From Acidobacteriota bacterium (lineage in GTDB: Bacteria > Acidobacteriota > Vicinamibacteria > Vicinamibacterales > UBA2999), in contig VFZN01000004.1 of assembly GCA_016871195.1 (NCBI GenBank), positions 62,001-126,000 of the forward strand: a stretch of DNA of 64,000 bases. The letters are read 5' to 3'. The notes under the pieces were generated by a model that searched no databases, was not told the DNA's origin, and saw nothing but the letters and a program-made list of their open reading frames with translations. This document shows, in pieces, positions 44,528-52,955 of the stretch (its first letter is position 1; each line of letters opens with the position of its first letter). A program made the position numbers and the translations under genes.

Positions 44528-45596
44528 TCGGCGCGTCGGTGTAAGGCAGGCGTTGCACCTGCAGCCGGTCGCGCAGCCGCGACGACACACGCAGGTCGCC
44601 GGTCGCCGTCACGATCACCGCGCCCACGTCGGGCAGCGACTCGACCAGCGCCATCCCCGTGTCAGGCCCCATGATGAACACGCCGGTCGACAGCCAGTCG
44701 GCGTCGACCGCGCGCCGCGCCACAATCGTCACGCTGCGCATGCCGGTGGCCGGCCAGCCCGAGTCAGGGTCGAGCAGGTGGTGATAGCGCACGCCGTCAC
44801 GTTCGAAGAACCGCTCATAGTCGCCTGAGGTCGACACGGTTTCGTTCTCGACCGCCAGTGTGGCGAACGTCTCGTCCGGGGTGCCGCGCGGGTCCTGAAT
44901 GCCTACTCGCCAGGCACGTGTGCCGTTTCGCCCGGACGCAAAGAGGTCGCCGCCACCCTGAATGAGGAAGTCGTGGAAGCCTCGTGCGCGCAGCAGTGCC
45001 GCCACGCGATCGACGGCATAGCCCTTCCCGATACCTCCGAGATGCACGCGGACACCGGCCGTGTCGATCGAGGCCCGGTGCCGCGCCTCGTCCACGTGCA
45101 CCCGCGCAGAGTCGATGAAGGGCAGACGCGCCGCGATCGCTTCCGCCGAGGGAACACTGTTGTTCTGGTCGTGATCGAACCGCCACACGTCAGACAGCGC
45201 ACCGAACGTCACGTCGAACTTGCCGCCCGTGGCCCGACCCGCTTCCTGCGCAATGACCAGCAGACGCGCGGTGTCTTCTGCGACGTCGATGGCCATTCCC
45301 GAACCCGCCGCCGCATTGAGCCGGCTGATGTCACTGGAATCACGCCACACCGTCAGCAGGGCCTCGAGCCGCTGCACCTCGTCAAACGCCTCGCCGATGG
45401 CGGCTGACGCTTCGGCGCGTCGCGAGGAGGCCACCGCAATGCGCAGCGACGACCCCATGGCCATGCGTGTCTCCTCGACCAGGTCGACCTGCGGAGGCTC
45501 ACCCTCGCAGGCCCCCGCGCAGAGGGCCGCGATCACCGCCACCAGTACGCCGATTCGCCGGGCCCGGTGAATCGGCCGAGTGGCCCCCTGTGTCAC
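44520..45596 (-). CDS. apbE: FAD:protein FMN transferase, lipoprotein (ApbE)
   Basis: 358 residues, GTG start. Signal with lipobox ending at C30 (LCAGAC). ApbE fold with TRMAMGSSLRIAV, GGKFDVTFGALSDVW, the FAD-site motif VHLGGIGKGYAVD, and HHLLDPDSGWPATGMRSVTI with the metal-binding Asp/Thr region. It transfers FMN from FAD to Ser/Thr of exported flavoproteins. The clear client is the FMN-binding protein at 43098. It is convergent with the ferredoxin gene, overlapping by 8 nt, and lies 12 nt after a chimeric gene remnant, whose promoter probably drives it. Confidence 0.93.
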   Translation of the reverse strand: MTQGATRPIHRARRIGVLVAVIAALCAGACEGEPPQVDLVEETRMAMGSSLRIAVASSRRAEASAAIGEAFDEVQRLEALLTVWRDSSDISRLNAAAGSGMAIDVAEDTARLLVIAQEAGRATGGKFDVTFGALSDVWRFDHDQNNSVPSAEAIAARLPFIDSARVHVDEARHRASIDTAGVRVHLGGIGKGYAVDRVAALLRARGFHDFLIQGGGDLFASGRNGTRAWRVGIQDPRGTPDETFATLAVENETVSTSGDYERFFERDGVRYHHLLDPDSGWPATGMRSVTIVARRAVDADWLSTGVFIMGPDTGMALVESLPDVGAVIVTATGDLRVSSRLRDRLQVQRLPYTDAPTR

Positions 45597-45608
45597 GCGT
45601 AACGCGCC

Positions 45609-46046
45609 TCAGGCCCAGCGGAATCCGTGGCGGGTCAGCGGCAGGGAACCCACGCGCGTGCCTGTGATCGTGAACAGCGCGTTGCGCACCGCCGGCAGCA
45701 CCGGCGGAAGCGCCGGTTCGCCGAGCCCCGTCGGCGGGTTGTCGGTGCGGAGGAAGTGCACGTCGATCGTGGCCGGCGACTGACGCATGCGCATCAGCGG
45801 GAACTGCGTGAAGTTGCTCTCGACCGTGCGCCCGCCCTCGATCGTGGTCTCCTGCGCCATCAGCTCGGCCTCGGGCACATAGGCATCGTCGACGGCGTAG
45901 TCGAGGGTGAGTGATTCGCCCGTATGGGTGTGGTGGAAGGAGAGGGCGCGGCTGCGGCGCCGGGCACCGGCGACCGAGGGATGCAGCAGCAGCGGAACAT
46001 CCACGGCGAGTGCGGTGGCAAACGACCGGCGAGTCATGGCGATCAT
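45609..46046 (-). pseudogene. chimeric remnant: start of a YcbK/DUF882-like gene fused in frame to the 3' end of a molybdenum hydroxylase gene
   Basis: 145 residues that make sense only as two halves. The N-terminal 60 have a Tat-like start ([12 protein letters not shown]) and the DUF882 signature [16 protein letters not shown] of YcbK murein peptidases, broken off before its catalytic part. The last 75 ([18 protein letters not shown], then [17 protein letters not shown] and [18 protein letters not shown]) match the extreme C-terminus of the large subunit of isoquinoline 1-oxidoreductase/xanthine-dehydrogenase-type enzymes. The junction is near 45840-45880. A deletion that kept the frame is the simplest explanation; an assembly join is the alternative. 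A leaderless-type promoter is intact, so the fusion and apbE may still be transcribed. Confidence 0.75.
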
Positions 46047-46051
46047 ACCCA

Positions 46052-46057
46052 ATGATA
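46052..46057 (-). promoter_or_regulatory. -10 element (TATCAT), leaderless-type
   Basis: TATCAT on the minus strand lies 5 nt before the ATG at 46046 of the chimeric gene, which is followed by apbE. Confidence 0.45.
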
Positions 46058-46082
46058 CGCTCGGAGGCTGCAGACAGTTCCG

Positions 46083-47654
46083 ATGACCTCAGAAGCCATT
46101 GCCCGTGAGGCGGCGCGGCGCCGCACGTTCGCCATCATTTCTCACCCGGACGCGGGCAAGACCACGCTGACGGAAAAGACGCTGCTCTATGCCGGGGCCA
46201 TCGAACTGGCCGGGGCGGTGCGGGGCAAGAAGAGCCAGCGGCATGCGGTGTCGGACTGGATGGAGATCGAGCGCGAACGCGGCATCTCGATCACCTCGGC
46301 GGCGCTCGAGTTCGAGCTGTTCGACCGGCATGTGACGCTGCTTGACACGCCCGGCCACAAGGACTTCAGCGAAGACACCTATCGCACGCTGCTGGCTGTC
46401 GACAGCGTGGTCATGGTGATCGACGCGGCCAAGGGCATCGAGACGCAGACGCGCAAGCTGTTCGCCGTGGCCAGCCAGCGGCACCTGCCGATGCTGACGT
46501 TCGTCAACAAGCTCGACCTGCCGGCGCGCGACCCGCTCGAACTGCTCGACGAAATCGAGCGTGTCCTCGGGGTGGCGGCCGTGCCGATGAACTGGCCGAT
46601 CGGCATGGGCGATCGCTTCCGCGGCGTGTATGACCTGCGGACGCAGACGGTGCTCTTCTACGAGCGGGGCAGCGGTGACCGGCGCGCCCCGGTGCAGGTG
46701 GCCAGCGCCGATGATCCGGCGCTTGTGGCCCTCATCGGCCCCGATCGGCACGCGGAACTCATCGAGGCCGTGTCGCTGCTGCAGGCCGCCGGCACGCGGT
46801 TCGATCACGAGGCGTATCTGGCCGGCAGGCAGACGGCAGTGTTCTTCGGTTCGGCCATCTCCAATTTTGGTCTCGAGTCGTTCCTCGCCGCCCTCGTCGA
46901 GCTGGCACCCCCGCCGTCGCCACGCGACAGCGAGGGGACACTGATCGATCCTGCCGACACCGACTTCAGTGGTTTCATCTTCAAGATTCAGGCGAACATG
47001 AACCCGCGCCACCGCGACCGCGTCGCGTTCCTGCGCGTGTGTTCGGGCGTGCTCACGAGGGACATGCTCGTGACCAACGCGCGGCACGGTGAGTCGGTGC
47101 GGCTCTCACGTCCGAGCCGATTCTTCGGGCGCGACCGCGAAACGGTCGACACGGCCTATCCTGGTGATGTGGTGGGCCTGGTCAATCCGGGCCGCTTCGG
47201 TATCGGCGACACCCTCTATACCGGGCGCCCGATCCGCTATGCACGCATTCCGCATTTCCCGGCCGAGCATTTCGGCGCGCTGCGCCTGCGCGACGTGAAG
47301 TTCAAGCAGTTTGACGAAGGCATCCGCCAGCTGGAAGAGGAAGGCCTGATGCAGGTGGTCTTTCCCGTCTACGGCAAGCGCGAGCCCATTCTCGGTGTGG
47401 TCGGCGCGTTGCAGTTCGACATCGTCGAAGCGCGCATGAAGAATGAATACGGCGTCGTCTGCGGCGTTGATCGGCTGCCCCATACGGCGGCGCGCTGGAT
47501 TGCCGACGACACCGGGGCGCGGCTCAAGCTGCCGCAGGGCGTGCTCGAAACGGTCGATCGCGACGAGCGGCGCGTGCTGCTGTTCCAGTCCGACTGGGAA
47601 CTGCAATACACGCAGCGCGAAAACCCCGGCGTCCGTTTCCTCGACGTGGCGTGA
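46083..47654 (+). CDS. prfC: peptide chain release factor 3
   Basis: 523 residues, full length. GTPase motifs: [14 protein letters not shown] (G1), GISITSAAL (G2), [16 protein letters not shown] (G3) and NKLD (G4), followed by domain II ([17 protein letters not shown]) and the RF3-specific C-terminus with EDYGV-like [15 protein letters not shown]. It recycles RF1 and RF2 after termination. GGAGG at 46063-46067 is 15 nt before the ATG, longer than usual. Alone in its direction, convergent with the phosphatase gene. Confidence 0.95.
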   Translation: MTSEAIAREAARRRTFAIISHPDAGKTTLTEKTLLYAGAIELAGAVRGKKSQRHAVSDWMEIERERGISITSAALEFELFDRHVTLLDTPGHKDFSEDTYRTLLAVDSVVMVIDAAKGIETQTRKLFAVASQRHLPMLTFVNKLDLPARDPLELLDEIERVLGVAAVPMNWPIGMGDRFRGVYDLRTQTVLFYERGSGDRRAPVQVASADDPALVALIGPDRHAELIEAVSLLQAAGTRFDHEAYLAGRQTAVFFGSAISNFGLESFLAALVELAPPPSPRDSEGTLIDPADTDFSGFIFKIQANMNPRHRDRVAFLRVCSGVLTRDMLVTNARHGESVRLSRPSRFFGRDRETVDTAYPGDVVGLVNPGRFGIGDTLYTGRPIRYARIPHFPAEHFGALRLRDVKFKQFDEGIRQLEEEGLMQVVFPVYGKREPILGVVGALQFDIVEARMKNEYGVVCGVDRLPHTAARWIADDTGARLKLPQGVLETVDRDERRVLLFQSDWELQYTQRENPGVRFLDVA

Positions 47655-47708
47655 CCGCGCGTCCGGCAGGCCCTGCGTGCCCCGCGCGCATCGTGCCGTC
47701 TGCCGACG

Positions 47709-49274
47709 TCAGCGCCGCGGTGCCGGCAAACGCCGCTGCGCGGCACGCACCTCGTCTTCTGTGAACGCGGCGGCCAGATAGTCTTCGGTCTCGAGCCAGC
47801 GGGCAATCTGCGCGGGCGTGATCTTCAGGGCCTCGAGCCGAGCCGGGTCGAGAAAGATCTGATTGTTGGCCGCGTCACCGTAGTAGGTGACGAGCGCCTT
47901 GCCCCCGGGGTCAAACTGTGTGTGCAGACGGTCGACGATCTGGGGTGTGAAGTAGCGGCGTCCGGGAGGCGGTTCCGACGGCATCCCGTGGTCGGCCGTC
48001 AGGGCCAGCAGGCGTCCGCCGGGACCGGCCTTCCGATCGATGACCTCGAGCAGGCGGGTGACCTGACGATCGAGTTCCTCATAGAGCGCGCGCATCTCGG
48101 GGGCGTCGGGGCCATAGGCGTGGCTCACATAGTCGGGCCCCTTCATGTTGACCAGCAGCAGGTCGGTGATGCCATCGGCACCGAAGGCCTCCTGTGTGGC
48201 CACCGCCACCAGCGCATCGCCCTCGAAGCGCTGATAGAGGCTCGAGGCGCGGAACAGGCCGGGGTTCGAAATGTCGTGCCCCATCCAGCGTCCGCCGGCG
48301 GCTTCCCAGTAGGTCTTGCCATTGATCGCCGACAGGTAGGCGGGCATGCGATAGCACTCAGGGTTGGTTTCCCAGCCGGCATCGCGGGTGGCATAGCTGG
48401 CCGCGAGCACCGGGCGTCCGTTGACCAGGCAGGCGCCCCGGCCGACCAGGCCGGCGGCGGCGCGGATGGCCCCGCCCTGACCGGCGATGATGGCGCGTCC
48501 GTCGGTGAAGAGGTTCCAGCTGTCGGCCAGCGTGAGGGCCATCAACTCGCGCGGGTCGAGTTTTTCGTAGGCGGGCTGCGGCTTGCGGGTTACGCGGTTG
48601 AACAGGTTGTTCGCGGCCAGCCCGTGAAAGCGCGGGTCGGTGCCGGTCCCGATGGTGGCGTGTCCGACACTGGTGAGCGTGGGCAGATAGTTGATGCGCG
48701 TGTTGCCGAACCAGGCGCCTTCGGCCTTCAGGCGCGAGAGGGTGGGCATCACGGCGGCATAGTGTTCGAAGGCGTCGGCGCGCATGCCGTCCATGACCAG
48801 CAGCACGACGACGCGCGGGGCGGCGGCGCCGGGGACGAGCGCATCGCGCAGCACCTGCCCGGTGAAGGTCGGCAGCGCCGGGGCGCCGATGGCGGCGGCC
48901 AGCGTGGCGGCCACGTCCTGCTGGGTGGCCGGTGCGGCAAAGCTGCCGCGGGTCACAAGGCCCTGGCCGTGAAACAGCAGGGGAATATGCGTGTCGTAGT
49001 CCCACGGCGACCCGTGCATGAACCCGTAGAGCGGGTCGCGTTCGGTGATGACCGTGCCTTCCTTCGGGATGACAAACAACTGCCCGCTGCGCCCGGGGAA
49101 ATAGCCGCGGGCGAACATCTCGAGCCAGCGGTCACGGCGGCGCAGGTCTTCGGGCGTGTCCACCTGGCGCTGCATCGTGGTGGTGGCCGGGCGGCTGCTG
49201 GTGCCGGCGCAGCCGGCCAGCAGGGTCACAGTGGCCATCAGCGCAGAAAAATGAAGCAAATGACGGTTCGTCAT
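47709..49274 (-). CDS. alkaline-phosphatase/phosphodiesterase-family lipoprotein with circularly permuted domain order
   Basis: 521 residues; lipobox LLAGC (C22). The segment normally at the C-terminus of PafA-type phosphatases stands first: ARGYFPGRSGQLFVIP (55-70), then HGSPWDYDTHIPLLF (87-101) with the last metal histidines. The usual N-terminal part follows: VVLLVMDGMRADAF (156-169), the nucleophile region PTLTSVGHATIGTG (198-211), KGPDYVSHAYG (378-388) and TADHGM (426-431). It ends at FTEDEVRAAQ, exactly where ordinary members run on into the PGRSG segment. All metal and catalytic motifs are present, so it should hydrolyse phosphate mono- or diesters in the periplasm. The ATG at 49274 starts the signal; a TTG seven codons earlier is less likely. 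Confidence 0.85.
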   Translation of the reverse strand: MTNRHLLHFSALMATVTLLAGCAGTSSRPATTTMQRQVDTPEDLRRRDRWLEMFARGYFPGRSGQLFVIPKEGTVITERDPLYGFMHGSPWDYDTHIPLLFHGQGLVTRGSFAAPATQQDVAATLAAAIGAPALPTFTGQVLRDALVPGAAAPRVVVLLVMDGMRADAFEHYAAVMPTLSRLKAEGAWFGNTRINYLPTLTSVGHATIGTGTDPRFHGLAANNLFNRVTRKPQPAYEKLDPRELMALTLADSWNLFTDGRAIIAGQGGAIRAAAGLVGRGACLVNGRPVLAASYATRDAGWETNPECYRMPAYLSAINGKTYWEAAGGRWMGHDISNPGLFRASSLYQRFEGDALVAVATQEAFGADGITDLLLVNMKGPDYVSHAYGPDAPEMRALYEELDRQVTRLLEVIDRKAGPGGRLLALTADHGMPSEPPPGRRYFTPQIVDRLHTQFDPGGKALVTYYGDAANNQIFLDPARLEALKITPAQIARWLETEDYLAAAFTEDEVRAAQRRLPAPRR

Positions 49275-49345
49275 AGGATGATTGAAGGCAATCAACTGGC
49301 GCTCCGGAAAATATCACGGGGCGCCCCACGAAGGGTGACAACGAG

Positions 49346-49762
49346 ATGACGGCACGAGTGTTGGGTTCCGTGGCCACGGGCGTGGCCGGAGTGATGCTGG
49401 TGAGTGCACTGGCGGTCAGCGCCTCGGCGCAGGCCCCGAAGTCGATTACGGCCGGTGTCTACACGAAGGCGCAGGCCGATCGCGGCAAGGAAACCTTCTC
49501 GAATAACTGCCTCGACTGCCACGAGGCCGATCGCTTCACCGGCCCGGCCTTCATGGCCGACTGGAACGGCAAGGCGCTGTCGAGCCTCTGGGACAAGGTC
49601 AACTCGATGCCCGAGGACAACCCGGGCAGCCTCAAGCCGCAGGAGTACGCCGACATCCTCGCGTTCTTCCTGAACATCGGCCAGTTCCCGGCGGGTGAGG
49701 CCGAGCTTCCGGGCGACGCCGCGGCGATGAAGGGCTACTGGGTCGAGCCGGTCAAGAAGTAA
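49346..49762 (+). CDS. exported class I cytochrome c
   Basis: 138 residues with a signal peptide to about SASAQ (29). A single haem motif CLDCH lies in ETFSNNCLDCHEADRF, and a Met in the later NSMPEDNPGSLKPQEYADIL region serves as the sixth ligand. The layout fits small mono-haem c-type electron carriers often paired with quinoproteins. ACGAG lies directly upstream as a weak ribosome-binding site. It is followed by the structured region before icd. Confidence 0.9.
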   Translation: MTARVLGSVATGVAGVMLVSALAVSASAQAPKSITAGVYTKAQADRGKETFSNNCLDCHEADRFTGPAFMADWNGKALSSLWDKVNSMPEDNPGSLKPQEYADILAFFLNIGQFPAGEAELPGDAAAMKGYWVEPVKK

Positions 49763-49777
49763 CCGCGCGCGATTCGT

Positions 49778-49798
49778 CGGCACCACAGGCTGGTGCCG
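49778..49798 (+). terminator. hairpin after the cytochrome c gene
   Basis: CGGCACCA-CAGGC-TGGTGCCG, a perfect 8-bp stem, begins 16 nt after the stop codon. No U-tract follows, so it may be a terminator or part of the folded leader of the next gene. Confidence 0.45.
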
Positions 49799-49807
49799 CG
49801 CAACTGT

Positions 49808-49851
49808 GCGACCGCTGCAGGACAGGCCGAAGCGCCTGTCCGGGCGGTCGC
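49808..49851 (+). promoter_or_regulatory. nested hairpin in the leader of isocitrate dehydrogenase
   Basis: An outer stem GCGACCGC (49808-49815) with GCGGTCGC (49844-49851) encloses an inner stem GGACAGGC (49820-49827) with GCCTGTCC (49834-49841), all perfect. A CTTTCG follows, then AGGAG and the GTG start at 49874. It could be a terminator or attenuator, or simply a leader structure. No known riboswitch was recognised. Confidence 0.45.
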
Positions 49852-49873
49852 TTTCGTGAAGGAGCAGAGGCCC

Positions 49874-51091
49874 GTGGCCAAGATCAAAGTGAAGAACCCC
49901 GTGGTCGAGATGGACGGGGATGAAATGACCCGCATCATCTGGCAGAGGATTCGCGAACAGCTCATCCTGCCGTATCTCGACATCGACCTGAAATACTTCG
50001 ACCTGGGCATCGAGGCCCGCGACCGCACCAACGACCAGATCACCATCGACTCGGCCAATGCGACGCGCGAGTACGGGGTGGCCGTCAAGTGCGCCACCAT
50101 CACGCCCGATGAAGCGCGCGTGAAGGAGTTCGGGCTCAAGCAGATGTGGCGCTCGCCGAACGGCACCATCCGCAACATCCTTGACGGCACGATCTTCCGT
50201 GAGCCCATCATCTGCCGCAACGTGCCGCGCCTCGTCGGCCACTGGGACAAGCCTGTGGTGGTCGCCCGCCACGGCTTCGGCGACCAGTACCGCGCCCAGG
50301 ACTTCCACTTCCCCGGTGCCGGCACCATCACCATCAGCTGGACGCCAGAGGGCGGTGGCGAGCCGATTGCGCGAGAGGTCATCAAGACCAGGGGCGGCGG
50401 CGTGGCGATGGGCATGTTCAACCTCGATGCCTCCATCGAGGGTTTTGCGCGCGCCTGCTTCACCTATGCGCTCGGCCGCAATTACCCGGTCTACCTGTCG
50501 ACCAAGAACACGATTCTCAAGGTCTACGACGGCACCTTCAAGAACACGTTCCAGGCCGTGTACGACACCGAGTTCAGGGACGCGTTCGAGGCACGCGGGC
50601 TCACCTACGAGCACCGCCTCATCGACGACATGGTCGCCTCGAACCTCAAATGGAACGGCGGCTATCTCTGGGCCTGCAAGAACTACGACGGTGACGTGCA
50701 GTCGGACACGGTGGCCCAGGGCTACGGGTCACTCGGGCTGATGACGTCGGTGCTGATGTCGCCCGACGGCAAGGCGGTGGAAGCCGAGGCGGCGCATGGC
50801 ACCGTCACGCGCCACTACCGCATGCACCAGCAGGGCAAGCCGACGTCGACCAATCCGATTGCGTCGATTTACGCGTGGACGCGCGGGCTCCAGTACCGCG
50901 GCCGCTTCGATGACACACCCGATGTCGTGCGCTTTGCCGATACGCTCGAGCAGGTCTGCGTCGATGTGGTCGAGTCGGGTCGCATGACCAAGGACCTTGC
51001 CATTCTCATCCGGCCCGATCATCCGTATCTGTCGACCGACGAGTTCATCACGGCGATTGACACGGAACTGCGCGCCCGGATGTCGCACTGA
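49874..51091 (+). CDS. icd: NADP-dependent isocitrate dehydrogenase (homodimeric, eukaryote-like type)
   Basis: 405 residues from the GTG at 49874, preceded by AGGAG. The start begins with [19 protein letters not shown], the standard beginning of the dimeric NADP-IDH family, and the length fits. Isocitrate-binding residues are visible in [17 protein letters not shown] and [38 protein letters not shown] is the cofactor/dimer region. It makes 2-oxoglutarate and NADPH in the TCA cycle. The frame is open upstream to 49793, but that sequence is the leader hairpin. The next gene starts 2 nt after the stop. Confidence 0.95.
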   Translation: MAKIKVKNPVVEMDGDEMTRIIWQRIREQLILPYLDIDLKYFDLGIEARDRTNDQITIDSANATREYGVAVKCATITPDEARVKEFGLKQMWRSPNGTIRNILDGTIFREPIICRNVPRLVGHWDKPVVVARHGFGDQYRAQDFHFPGAGTITISWTPEGGGEPIAREVIKTRGGGVAMGMFNLDASIEGFARACFTYALGRNYPVYLSTKNTILKVYDGTFKNTFQAVYDTEFRDAFEARGLTYEHRLIDDMVASNLKWNGGYLWACKNYDGDVQSDTVAQGYGSLGLMTSVLMSPDGKAVEAEAAHGTVTRHYRMHQQGKPTSTNPIASIYAWTRGLQYRGRFDDTPDVVRFADTLEQVCVDVVESGRMTKDLAILIRPDHPYLSTDEFITAIDTELRARMSH

Positions 51092-51093
51092 CC

Positions 51094-52884
51094 ATGGCGA
51101 TGGCCGCGGTCCTCGCGGCCGTCGTCTTCGTGTCGTTCACGCCCCCGATGGCACAGGCCCCAGCGGCCTGTGCCACCTGGCAGGCCTGCCGCGAGGCCGC
51201 CGATCAGGCCATCCTCGATTCCCGCTATGAAGACGCGCACGACCTGGCCTGGCGAGCCGTGCAGCGCGGGCCCCGGGAAGATGCGGCGCTGCTGACCCTG
51301 TTGGCCCGTGCACAGGCGCTCAGCGGGCGCACAGACGATGCTTTCGTCATGGTGCGACGGCTCGCCGATCGCGGTGTGCCCGTCGCCGCGCGCACGGACG
51401 TAGCGTTTGCGCGGCTTCGTGCGCGCACCGCGTGGGCCGAGCTTGATGCCAGGCTCGCAGACCTCGAGCAGCGGCTGGCCGAGGCGCCATCGCCTGCGGC
51501 CCTCGCCGGGCCTGCCCCGTCCAGTGCCACGGCGGCTGAACGCACGCCACAGCGGCGCTCAGGCCCCGCCGCCACGTCGGGTGTGCGTGCGCGCGACGTG
51601 GTCACCCCCCCTGGACCGAGTGCGTCCACGTCTCCCACCTCGCCCTCGGCGTCATCTGCACCTGCTGCGCGGGGCACGGCGTCCTCGCGAACTGAGCCTT
51701 CGACGTCGGTTCCTCCTGCGGTGAGCGCTGCCGACGAAGCCCCCCGAGCCGCGCGATCGTCGACTGCGGCCAGCGCACCCGCATCGCCAGCCGGCGTGCC
51801 GGCGCCCGTCGTCACGCGTGCCGCCGAGACCGCGTCGCCGTCGACGGGTGCGACCCCTCGGGACGGTGCGGGCACGACAGCGTCGGCGTCAGCACCGGCT
51901 CGACGCGCACCTGCCGGCACGGCATCGACGGGCCCGGCGGTCGCTTCGGCAGCACGACCGCCTGCCGCACCGTCACGGGCAACGTCGTCCAGTGCTGCCA
52001 CGCCGACGGCCGTGGCCGAGGTGCTCGATGTGGCATTCGAGGAACGCGTGCGTCTCAGCGGTCCGGCCTTCCGCCTGTCGGCACTCGTCTATGACGCGGT
52101 CTCGGCACGGCTGCTGCTGGCCGATCGCGATGGCCGCAAGATTCGGGTGCTGGGCGATGGCTTCGAGACACCGGTCGATCTCGTGCGGGCCGAATCGGCG
52201 GGGTTCGGCACGATCACCGCCGCCGACATCGATCGAGTACGGGGCGATCTGTGGGTGGCCTCGGCGCAGGACGCCGTCGGCGCGGCCGGCGGGTTGCACC
52301 GGATGCAGCTCATCTCGGGCCGTCCCCTGCAGTCCATCGCACCTCCGCCCGACCATCAGCCCTGGCGCCCGGTCGCACTGCATGTCATCGGGGCTGGCGT
52401 GCTGACGGCCGACGATCAGGGGCACGTCTGGCTGACTCCGCCCGGCGGCACCTCGCTGCGCCGTGTAGCCACCGTGCCTGCACAGGGCCCCCTGACGATG
52501 ACCGCCGCGCCGGGGCGCGATGGGGCCCTGCTCGTGGCCAGTGCGTCACAGGTGTTTCTTGTGACGCTCGACACGGGCCGGGTGACCGAGGTGACGGCCT
52601 CCATCGAGGGTGCGCTGACCGGCATCGAGCAGATGGCCACGTGGCATGACCGCGTCGTGGTGATTCAGCAGACTGCGGAGGGCACCCGGCAGCTCGCGCA
52701 CTGGCGGTTGAATACGCGAGGCCGTCAGGCCACGAACGTCGTGCGCATCCAACCGTCGCTGTCGGCACAGACGCCGCCGCCGATGCTCGCGGTCGTGGGC
52801 GACGAGGTGCTGCTGACGGCGCCAGCCGCCGACGACGCGGGTGCGTCGTCATCGCTGCGCGTGCTCCGGGTGCGCCTGCGCTGA
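51094..52884 (+). CDS. exported protein: TPR-like domain, long Ala/Ser/Thr/Pro linker, beta-propeller
   Basis: 596 residues with a signal peptide (to about AQAPA, 24). Residues 28-125 are helical with TPR character and include CATWQACREAADQAI with a Cys pair. Residues about 130-305 are a low-complexity linker made nearly only of Ala, Ser, Thr, Pro and Arg. Residues 310-596 look like an NHL/SMP-30-type six-bladed propeller (LVYDAVSARLLLADRDGRKI, DIDRVRGDLWVASAQDAVG). It starts 2 nt after icd and is probably in its transcript. No catalytic residues stand out; a surface or periplasmic binding role is possible. Confidence 0.68.
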   Translation: MAMAAVLAAVVFVSFTPPMAQAPAACATWQACREAADQAILDSRYEDAHDLAWRAVQRGPREDAALLTLLARAQALSGRTDDAFVMVRRLADRGVPVAARTDVAFARLRARTAWAELDARLADLEQRLAEAPSPAALAGPAPSSATAAERTPQRRSGPAATSGVRARDVVTPPGPSASTSPTSPSASSAPAARGTASSRTEPSTSVPPAVSAADEAPRAARSSTAASAPASPAGVPAPVVTRAAETASPSTGATPRDGAGTTASASAPARRAPAGTASTGPAVASAARPPAAPSRATSSSAATPTAVAEVLDVAFEERVRLSGPAFRLSALVYDAVSARLLLADRDGRKIRVLGDGFETPVDLVRAESAGFGTITAADIDRVRGDLWVASAQDAVGAAGGLHRMQLISGRPLQSIAPPPDHQPWRPVALHVIGAGVLTADDQGHVWLTPPGGTSLRRVATVPAQGPLTMTAAPGRDGALLVASASQVFLVTLDTGRVTEVTASIEGALTGIEQMATWHDRVVVIQQTAEGTRQLAHWRLNTRGRQATNVVRIQPSLSAQTPPPMLAVVGDEVLLTAPAADDAGASSSLRVLRVRLR

Positions 52885-52955
52885 GCGGCGTCGTTACGAC
52901 GCTCCGGCCACGCCTCTGCCATGCCCCGCGCTGCACGGCCGCGCACGGCAACACC

